From contig UCEU01000007.1 of the NCBI GenBank assembly GCA_900471485.1, forward strand, positions 62,001-126,000: DNA of 64,000 nucleotides, given 5' to 3'. Made by a program: the position numbers and the translations under genes. The DNA comes from Hyphomicrobiales bacterium. Its GTDB lineage: Bacteria; Pseudomonadota; Alphaproteobacteria; Rhizobiales; Rhizobiaceae. The notes under the pieces were generated by a model. That model was not told the DNA's origin. It searched no databases and saw only the letters and a list, made by a program, of their open reading frames with translations. Below, piece by piece: positions 57,986-64,000 of the stretch; position 1 is the stretch's first letter, and each line of letters opens with the position of its first letter.

Positions 57986-58195
57986 CATATCCTCGTTTTT
58001 GACAGATCACATGCGTCGTTCACGCACCGGATAACACCGTCAGACTACCAGCGGCAATGCGAAGCATCAAATTACGGCTCACCCGACTGTGAGCAAACCG
58101 GAATTTTCGCATCCACCGCGCAATCGCGGGATTGTGATGATCCCATCATTGCGGCATTTGTCCGGTCGCAATCGAAATTCGAAAGAGAAGAAGTC

Positions 58196-59353
58196 TTGTT
58201 TTCCATTTCCAAGCGCAGTGACGTCGAGCCCTTCCATGCCATGGATGTGCTGGCGGAAGCCACCCGCCGCAAGGCCGGCGGCCATCCGGTCATATCGATG
58301 GCCGTCGGCCAGCCATCGCATCCGGCTCCTCGTGCGGCATTGGACGCGACACGTAAGGCGCTGGAGGAAGGCAGGATCGGCTACACCGATGCGCTCGGCA
58401 CCGCGCGGGTTAAGAGCGCGCTTGCCACGCACTACCGTGATCGCCACGGTCTCGACATCGATCCGGCACGCATCGCGGTCACCACGGGTTCGTCCGCCGG
58501 CTTCAACCTGGCCTTCCTGTCGCTGTTCGACGCCGGCGATGCGGTGGCCATCGCACGGCCGGGTTATCCCGCCTACCGCAATATTCTCGGCGCTCTTGGA
58601 CTGAGGGTTGTCGAAGTGCCGGTAACAGCCGAGACGCACTTCACGCTGACGCCGGAAAGCCTCGCGGCGGCCGAAAAGGAGCACAATGTGCGTCTGAAGG
58701 GCGTATTGCTCGCGAGCCCCGCCAATCCGACCGGCACGGTAACCGGGCGCGCGGCGCTGAGGGCGCTTGCCGAACACTGTTCCGCCAATTCGATCGCCTT
58801 CATCTCGGATGAGATTTATCACGGCCTGACGTTTTCCGGCGAGGAGACCAGTGCGCTGGAACTGACCGACGAGGCGATCGTCATCAATTCCTTCTCGAAA
58901 TACTATTGCATGACTGGCTGGCGTATCGGTTGGATGGTTCTGCCGGAGCGGCTCGTGCGCCCGATCGAGCGCGTGGCCCAAAGCCTCTACATCTCGCCGC
59001 CGGAACTGTCGCAGATCGCGGCGACCGCGGCGCTGACGGCATCCGACGAGCTCGACGTCTACAAGGCAAGTTACGCGGCCAACCGCGATTTTCTGATCCG
59101 CCGGCTGCCGGAGATCGGTCTGCCGATAGCCTCGCCCATGGATGGCGCCTTCTACGCCTATGTCGATGTGACCCGCTTCACAAATGACAGCATGGCATTC
59201 GCCAAGCGCATGTTGGCGGAAATCAACGTCGCGGCAACGCCAGGGCTCGATTTCGACCCGCTGGAAGGCCATCGGTCCCTGCGCATGTCCTACGCCGGCT
59301 CGCAGGCGGAGATCGCCGAGGCGATCGACCGCATGGCGACTTGGCTGAAATAG
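58196..59353 (+). CDS. PLP-dependent class I/II aminotransferase
   Basis: This 385-residue protein is a fold-type I aminotransferase. It has RIGYTDALGTARVKSALATHY, GSSAGFNLAFLSLFDAGDAVAIARPGYPAYRN near 100, LLASPANPTGTV near 175 and the PLP-lysine segment INSFSKYYCMTGWRIGW near 235. The start is TTG 58196 with AGAGAAG upstream; the first in-frame ATG is 45 bases later. The substrate is not clear; it is annotated here only to family level. It is divergent from the DsbA-like gene with ~210 bp between them. Confidence 0.88.
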   Translation: MFSISKRSDVEPFHAMDVLAEATRRKAGGHPVISMAVGQPSHPAPRAALDATRKALEEGRIGYTDALGTARVKSALATHYRDRHGLDIDPARIAVTTGSSAGFNLAFLSLFDAGDAVAIARPGYPAYRNILGALGLRVVEVPVTAETHFTLTPESLAAAEKEHNVRLKGVLLASPANPTGTVTGRAALRALAEHCSANSIAFISDEIYHGLTFSGEETSALELTDEAIVINSFSKYYCMTGWRIGWMVLPERLVRPIERVAQSLYISPPELSQIAATAALTASDELDVYKASYAANRDFLIRRLPEIGLPIASPMDGAFYAYVDVTRFTNDSMAFAKRMLAEINVAATPGLDFDPLEGHRSLRMSYAGSQAEIAEAIDRMATWLK

Positions 59354-59372
59354 AAAGCGATCTGCCGGATGG

Positions 59373-60377
59373 TCATGCTGTCCGGCAGTTCTCACGGTCG
59401 AGCTGCGAGACCAGCGCGAAGATTGTCTCAGACACCGGCGTCGGCACCGCGGTGAGACGCCCGAGGGCCACGATCATCCCGACCAGCGGTACGATCTCCA
59501 ACGGCTTGCCCGCGAGAAGGTCCTGCAGCATCGACGTCTTGATCGGCCCGACCTGCCGGGCCTGCTCCAGCCTTTCCTCCACGGAAATGCCGACATTCGC
59601 GCCAAGCGCCTCGCCGACGGCCTTCACTTCCTTCATCACCTTGCCGATCTGATCGCTCGTCGCGCCATCCGCCATCAGGTCGGACATTCGCGAGCGTGTC
59701 AGCGCGCTGATCGGGTTGAACGAAGCATTGCCCATCAGCTTGCTCCAGATGTCGTCGCGGATGCGCTCGGACAGCGTGATGCTGATCTCGGCCCTGTTGA
59801 ACAGTGCCTCTATCTCCCGCAGGTCGGCGCTGATCTCGCCGGAGGGTTCGCCCAGAATGAAGCGGCCCTTGTTGCTGAGGCGGATCTGACCGGGATCGCT
59901 GACCTCGGCCCCCTGGATCGCGACGCAACCGATAACGCGCTCCGGTCCGACCAACCGCCACAGCTTGCCGCCGGGATCAAGCTCCTCGAATTGCAGTTCG
60001 GCATGCTGGCCGCCCGTGTCACGGTGAAAATACCACCATGGAATGCCGTTCAGGATCATCACGACCCGGGTCTAGGGCTTCAGTAGATGCGCCAGGCCTT
60101 CGGCGGCCGCGCCCAACTGGTGGCCTTTCAGCCCGGTTATGATGAGATCCTGCGGCGGCAGTTCCGTCGGGTCGTCCGTTGCCGTCACGTCGGCGACAAG
60201 CGGTATCTCCGCGTCCGCCTCGAAAAGCCTGATGCCGTCGCGCCTGATGGCATCGAGATGCGCGCCGCGCGCAACGACCGAGATCGTCGCATCGACGCTC
60301 TTGGACGCGGCAAGCTTCGCGGCGATGGTGCCGCCAAGGGCACCCGCGCCGAAGATACAGATATTTTTGAAGGACAT
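59373..60377 (-). pseudogene. 2-dehydropantoate 2-reductase-like gene split by an in-frame amber codon
   Basis: The frame reads as one protein of ~334 codons, interrupted by a single TAG at 60072-60074, after 101 residues. The first part carries the NADP-binding FGAGALGGTIAAKLA and ends AAEGLAHLLKP. After the stop the frame continues in register with TRVVMILNGIPWWYFHRD and the C-terminal ApbA/PanE domain (RIRDDIWSKLMGNASFNPISAL, with the catalytic Lys). A GAG-to-TAG change would explain it. It could be a real pseudogene, a sequencing error, or readthrough. The intact family makes pantoate in CoA biosynthesis; this subgroup may have another role. Confidence 0.85.
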
Positions 60378-60455
60378 ACCATAGTCTCCGCGATCGGTTG
60401 GTCGCGGTGAACTTATGTCAAATCTGGCTCAAGGCGAGCACTTTCTGACCGAGTG

Positions 60456-60671
60456 CTAGTGCTCGCTGCCCGGAAAAAGCTCGTCCCTCCTGAGGCCATC
60501 AATCGCTGACATGGCATCCTCGGGAGACCAACCGGCGCGAATGGCAGCGGCGATCATCTTCACCTCGGCCTCTTCCTCGATCTTTAAAAACAGGGGCTCC
60601 AGAGCCTCGCGGGCTGTCAGAATATGGTCTTTCGGAGGGGCTACTTGCTGGTGGCTGGCTAAAATAGGCAT
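60456..60671 (-). CDS. Small hypothetical protein (71 residues)
   Basis: The protein reads [22 protein letters not shown] and continues as an acidic helical domain, [37 protein letters not shown]. The frame is open to 60911, but the upstream part is low-complexity and non-family-like, so ATG 60671 with GGAG about 10 bases ahead is chosen. It is divergent from ftsZ2. It is found as a lone gene and its function is unknown. Confidence 0.6.
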   Translation of the reverse strand: MPILASHQQVAPPKDHILTAREALEPLFLKIEEEAEVKMIAAAIRAGWSPEDAMSAIDGLRRDELFPGSEH

Positions 60672-60871
60672 CTGCGCGGTACTCCGCTCTCTGGCGCTAT
60701 ATGACTCGTGATAATGCGCGACATCTAAAAAAGGTTCCGGATAAAGTTTCGCGAAAGCTTCATCTTGTTCTTTCGCCCCGCCTCTGCCTTCTTGCGGCCC
60801 TAGGCTGGTGCTCGATTCGGTTCCCGATAAAGAGGCGGAGCCGGCAGCAAAAGCGCACGAAGGAGATTGCG

Positions 60872-61900
60872 ATGACAGACGCCAAGAACGGGATTTCCGA
60901 AATGCGACCAAGAATTACAGTGATCGGCGTCGGCGGCGGCGGCGGTAATGCCATCAACAACATGATCTCGGAAAACCTCGAGGGCGTGGATTTCATCGCC
61001 GCAAATACCGACGCGCAGGTGCTCGCCACCTCGAAGGCTTCGCGCCGCATCCAGCTCGGCGCGCATGTGACCGAAGGCCTCGGCGCCGGTTCGCTGCCGG
61101 AGGTTGGCCGGGCGGCGGCCGAGGAATCGATCGATGAGATCATGGACCATCTCGCCGGCTCGCACATGTGTTTCGTCACCGCCGGCATGGGCGGCGGCAC
61201 TGGCACCGGCGCCGCGCCGGTGATCGCGCAGGCTGCCCGCAACGCCGGCATCCTGACCGTCGGCGTCGTCACCAAGCCCTTCACCTTCGAAGGCAACCGC
61301 CGCATGAAGACGGCCGATGTCGGTATCGAGGCTCTGCGCCAGGCGGCCGATACCGTGATCGTCATCCCGAACCAGAATCTCTTCCGCATCGCTGACGCGA
61401 AGACCACCTTCGCCGACGCCTTCATGACGGCCGACCGCGTGCTTTACGCCGGCGTCGGCTGCATCACCGACCTGATCGTCAAGGAAGGTCTCATCAACCT
61501 CGACTTCGCCGACGTCAAATCCGTTATGCGCGGCATGGGTCGGGCGATGATGGGCACCGGCGAGGCATCGGGCGAGGAACGCGCGATGAAGGCGGCGGAA
61601 GCGGCAATCGCCAATCCGCTGCTCGACGACATCTCGATGAAGGGCGCCAAGGGCGTGCTGATCTCGATCTCCGGCGGCTCCGACATGACGCTGTTCGAAG
61701 TCGATGAAGCTGCAAGCCGCATCCGCGACGAAGTGCAGGACGATGCCGATATCGTCGTCGGCGCGATCTTCGACCGCAATCTCGACGGCAAGTTCCGCGT
61801 CGCCGTCGTGGCGACCGGCCTTGATGGCGGCGACGTTGCCGCCCAGCACCAGCCCGGCGCCGCCGCGCCTCAGGGCGTGCCGACCCGCACGCTGCAATAG
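60872..61900 (+). CDS. ftsZ2: Second cell-division protein FtsZ, tail-less (FtsZ2)
   Basis: This 342-residue tubulin-fold GTPase has [13 protein letters not shown] near residue 20 and the signature [10 protein letters not shown] at 107. The T7 synergy loop is [11 protein letters not shown]. It lacks the long linker and C-terminal peptide of normal FtsZ, which bind FtsA and membrane partners. This matches the short FtsZ2 of Ensifer and Agrobacterium, present beside a full-length FtsZ1. The last ~20 residues ([18 protein letters not shown]) are disordered. AAGGAGATTGC precedes ATG 60872. Confidence 0.93.
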   Translation: MTDAKNGISEMRPRITVIGVGGGGGNAINNMISENLEGVDFIAANTDAQVLATSKASRRIQLGAHVTEGLGAGSLPEVGRAAAEESIDEIMDHLAGSHMCFVTAGMGGGTGTGAAPVIAQAARNAGILTVGVVTKPFTFEGNRRMKTADVGIEALRQAADTVIVIPNQNLFRIADAKTTFADAFMTADRVLYAGVGCITDLIVKEGLINLDFADVKSVMRGMGRAMMGTGEASGEERAMKAAEAAIANPLLDDISMKGAKGVLISISGGSDMTLFEVDEAASRIRDEVQDDADIVVGAIFDRNLDGKFRVAVVATGLDGGDVAAQHQPGAAAPQGVPTRTLQ

Positions 61901-61933
61901 CCGATAGAGATCGAGCGGCTTGCATCACGACCG

Positions 61934-61965
61934 CGACCGTGTCCTTCTTGACGAAGGCACGGTCG
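61934..61965 (+). terminator. Terminator of ftsZ2
   Basis: CGACCGTG-T-CCTTC pairs with GAAGG-CACGGTCG around TTGAC, followed by TCTGCGTTTTGG. It lies 33 bases beyond the ftsZ2 stop. Confidence 0.65.
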
Positions 61966-61989
61966 TCTGCGTTTTGGAATGAGGGTTGA

Positions 61990-62190
61990 ATGATGGCAAA
62001 AGTTGCATATGGCCTTGGCGGCCTGCTGACCCTGATCGGTCTGGTGTGGATGGGGCAGGGCAGTGGTTATTTCCCATACCCCGCCGAAAGCTTCATGATC
62101 GACCAGACACCCTGGATTTACTGGGGCGGTCTCGCCTTCATTGTCGGCCTGGCCATCATCCTGCTGACGAGAGGCCGCTCGCGCCGCTAG
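61990..62190 (+). CDS. Small membrane protein (66 residues)
   Basis: The protein has two hydrophobic helices, AYGLGGLLTLIGLVWMGQG and YWGGLAFIVGLAIILLTRG. A loop with FPYPAESFMIDQTPWIY lies between them. It ends in SRR, and the basic residues face the cytoplasm. It ends on TAG, shared with the oppositely oriented DUF1508-like gene. The function is unknown; similar small two-helix proteins are common in rhizobia. Confidence 0.72.
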   Translation: MMAKVAYGLGGLLTLIGLVWMGQGSGYFPYPAESFMIDQTPWIYWGGLAFIVGLAIILLTRGRSRR

Positions 62191-62369
62191 ACCGGATTGC
62201 AGGTCATTCCGTTGCGCTGCGCATTGGCGATGCAATTTTCCTTGGTTGTATAGGCTTCGGTGGACGCACCAACGATCTGGCCATTGCGTGCCGTCCGTCT
62301 CCAGCGCCAACCGTCATGGGCATGATAGATTTCCCACGTATCACCGTTCGATGCAACGCAGCTTACCAT
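62187..62369 (-). CDS. DUF1508/YegP-like small protein
   Basis: The protein is 60 residues, starting MVSCVASNGDTWEIYHAHDGWRWRRTARNG and continuing QIVGASTEAYTTKENCIANAQRNG. The GWRWRR-x-NG-x-IVGAS pattern is typical of the YegP/DUF1508 domain (single copy). A strong GAAGGAGGAAACG box sets ATG 62369. Its stop codon TAG lies on the same CTAG palindrome as the opposite gene's stop. The function is unknown. Confidence 0.78.
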   Translation of the reverse strand: MVSCVASNGDTWEIYHAHDGWRWRRTARNGQIVGASTEAYTTKENCIANAQRNGMTCNPV

Positions 62370-62598
62370 CGTTTCCTCCTTCTGGTGTTGAGGGGAAACA
62401 GCTAGGCGATTTCCGCGCAGGCTTCCACGAATTGGCTGCAATCCAGGATATGCGCGATGCGCGGGCTCGGTTGTGAGCTGCAGTCCATTATGCGTGATTT
62501 CAGTCCTCGCATGGTGACATTAAAAAAGAAGGGCGCTTTCGCACCCCTCCGATCTTGCAACGATGTGCTTCGGCAGTCCCCGCCAGTCACCCTGGAAA

Positions 62599-63198
62599 CT
62601 AGAGAGCGCCCGCCATCAAGCCGACGCCCGCCGTTGCCGCGACGCCGCCTGCGATCCGGGTAACGAGGCCGCCATCCCGCACGCCAATCCTCCCAACGGC
62701 AGCACCAATGCCGAGGCCGGCAGCGTGAAGCGCGGCTGTTGCAATCATGAACCCGGCGGCATAGGCGATGCCACCGGCGTTTTCCGGCATTTCCGCTCCA
62801 TGTGCATGTCCGTGAAAGATCGCGAACAGACCAACCAGGCCCATGGCCGCCGCCGCCGGCGCCTTGACGCCAAGCGCCACGATCGCGCCCAGGACAACGA
62901 CGGAAAGCGCAATGCCGGTTTCGACGAACGGCACGGACACGCCCATCGCTCCAAGCGCGCCGCCAAGCGCCATCACCAGAACAAAGGTCGAAGGCACCAA
63001 CCACAGGGAACGCCCGCCGAGCTGATAGGCGAAGGTGCCGACCATCACCATGGCCAGGATATGGTCGATCCCCGATATCGGGTGCGCGAAACCATGCGTG
63101 AAGCCGCTGGCATCGCCGACGCCGGGATGGGCAAATGCAAGTGTCGGCATGGCGAGAAGCGCCAGCGTGGCAATTCCGAGTTTTGTCTTTGAAATCAT
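62599..63198 (-). CDS. HupE/UreJ family membrane protein
   Basis: This 199-residue membrane protein has a signal-like N-terminus (IATLALLAMPTLAFAHPG) and about six helices. The characteristic first loop is HPGVGDASGFTHGFAHPISGIDHILAMVMVGTFAYQLGG. GLFAIFHGHAHGAEMPENAGGIAYAAGFM holds the His-rich motif in the middle. The family is linked to nickel or cobalt uptake. No urease or hydrogenase genes are in the window. The start ATG 63198 follows AGGAATAACC. Confidence 0.88.
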   Translation of the reverse strand: MISKTKLGIATLALLAMPTLAFAHPGVGDASGFTHGFAHPISGIDHILAMVMVGTFAYQLGGRSLWLVPSTFVLVMALGGALGAMGVSVPFVETGIALSVVVLGAIVALGVKAPAAAAMGLVGLFAIFHGHAHGAEMPENAGGIAYAAGFMIATAALHAAGLGIGAAVGRIGVRDGGLVTRIAGGVAATAGVGLMAGAL

Positions 63199-63413
63199 GG
63201 TTATTCCTTCCGCAATATGCGGCGAGCGTCGCACAGGATGCGGTGCGATAAAAGACCGAAAAGCCAAACCTGCGTCATTTGACGTAGATGGTTTTTCGAG
63301 GCGTCGAATGGTCGGAGCCGGCTTTTTTGCGGAGATGCCGTAATGCATGATTTTTTCGTGCATCTTTCCGGGGGCTGGCGCGTTGTCTGAAGGGTTGAAC
63401 ACAGGAGGCGAGC

Positions 63414-63950
63414 ATGCCGAGCAAGACCATTCGCAAACCACGCACGAGCACCAAGCCGACGACGGAGGCTGACGTTACATCGAAAACGCCCGCGACTGCA
63501 TCATCCGCCCGTGCCCGTAGCACCAGAAAGCCGAGGGCAATGGCGAACCGGGAAGGCGCCGAAAGAGAGACGATCAGGCAGGTGATCGACAAGGTGGCGC
63601 CGACAGACGACCCGGTCGCCAGCGATACGGAGAGGGATCTGCAGGACCACCTTGCCGAGATGGAAGCCTTGGCGCCGCTGGACTATGTCGCAACACCTGA
63701 GCCGACCGATACCGTTTCCGACGAAAGCCAGGCTGAAAGACTGCAGGCGCTGCGCGAGGAAATCGACAACCTGCGCTCCCGCCTTGTGATCATCAAGGAG
63801 CAGGCCACGACCGTGGTCAAGGCAAATGCCGAATGGGCGGATGCCAGCGCACATGCCCAGCTCGGCGCCTATCCCTGGGGAAAGCTCGCGGGCACGATGG
63901 CGGCCGTGTTCATAGCCGCGCGCCTGATCAAGCGCAGCCGTCTGCTCTAG
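63414..63950 (+). CDS. DUF883-like membrane-anchored protein
   Basis: The 178-residue protein has a low-complexity basic N-terminus (residues ~1-45, Lys/Arg/Thr/Ala). An acidic middle part is followed by a coiled-coil helix around ERLQALREEIDNLRSRLVIIKEQATTVV. A single C-terminal membrane segment is GKLAGTMAAVFIAARLIKRSR. This arrangement resembles DUF883 (ElaB/YqjD) proteins, which bind ribosomes at the inner membrane, but similarity to them is weak. AGGAGG lies just before the ATG. Confidence 0.7.
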   Translation: MPSKTIRKPRTSTKPTTEADVTSKTPATASSARARSTRKPRAMANREGAERETIRQVIDKVAPTDDPVASDTERDLQDHLAEMEALAPLDYVATPEPTDTVSDESQAERLQALREEIDNLRSRLVIIKEQATTVVKANAEWADASAHAQLGAYPWGKLAGTMAAVFIAARLIKRSRLL

Positions 63951-64000
63951 CCGGGTTGGCTCGGCCGCGATGTCCTGATCTGATCTATGTGGAAAGTGGC

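Overview
This window is a stretch of core chromosome from an alphaproteobacterium of the Rhizobiaceae (Rhizobium / Ensifer / Agrobacterium type); the genus cannot be settled from the sequence alone. The evidence is the high GC content with GC-rich third positions, the divK-pleD pair, a second and tail-less FtsZ (FtsZ2), NDUFA12 and DUF2155 side by side, the alphaproteobacterial ProS, and the gene order nuo - birA - rnj - mce - DUF1467 - proS - lolCD - dnaE. I see no rRNA, tRNA, CRISPR array, prophage or insertion sequence.

Layout. 1-10.9 kb: the distal part of the nuo operon for respiratory complex I (end of nuoF, then nuoG, H, I, J, K, L, M, N), with an extra gene for a helix-hairpin-helix-tailed protein between nuoF and nuoG. 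10.9-14.2 kb: birA, RNase J, methylmalonyl-CoA epimerase and a DUF1467 membrane protein, co-directional and tightly packed. 14.2-14.8 kb: a gene-free, AT-rich interval with hairpins, then proS. 16.1-22.5 kb: lolC, lolD, a secreted FG-GAP-like protein, a 28-residue membrane peptide and dnaE. 22.5-26.2 kb (minus strand): an L,D-transpeptidase, DNA polymerase IV with a zinc finger, a HAD-like protein and DUF3572. 26.3-28.1 kb: the cell-cycle pair divK-pleD. 28.1-29.0 kb: a probable structured small RNA converging on rpmG. 29.0-40.5 kb (mostly minus strand): an MFS transporter, DUF983, rnr, topA, dprA, plsY, a catalytically degenerate dihydroorotase and pyrB, plus a 59-residue plus-strand gene. 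40.7-44.4 kb: AidB-type acyl-CoA dehydrogenase, an acetyltransferase, a TetR regulator with a palindromic operator and two small membrane proteins. 44.3-53.1 kb: ruvX, a UPF0173 hydrolase, gatC-gatA, a YjhX/TopAI-like gene facing a GNAT gene, DUF1294, gatB, two more GNAT genes, NDUFA12 and DUF2155. 53.2-58.0 kb (minus strand): DUF2167, aat, accC, accB, aroQ and a DsbA-like oxidoreductase. 58.2-64.0 kb: an aminotransferase, a ketopantoate-reductase-like gene broken by one amber codon, ftsZ2, small membrane and DUF1508-like genes, a HupE/UreJ protein and a DUF883-like protein.

How it fits together. The window is housekeeping: respiration (nuo genes plus NDUFA12), replication, repair and topology (dnaE, dinB, topA, dprA, ruvX), RNA turnover (rnj, rnr), tRNA-dependent amidation (gatCAB), lipid and envelope work (accBC, birA, plsY, lolCD, L,D-transpeptidase), pyrimidine synthesis (pyrB with its pseudo-dihydroorotase) and cell-cycle control (divK, pleD, ftsZ2). 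BirA biotinylates AccB, which works with AccC, so those two loci are functionally linked across 45 kb. The points most worth follow-up are the extra nuo-operon protein, the degenerate PyrC, the pleD-rpmG small RNA, the YjhX/GNAT pair, the panE nonsense codon, the TetR operator and several very small genes.
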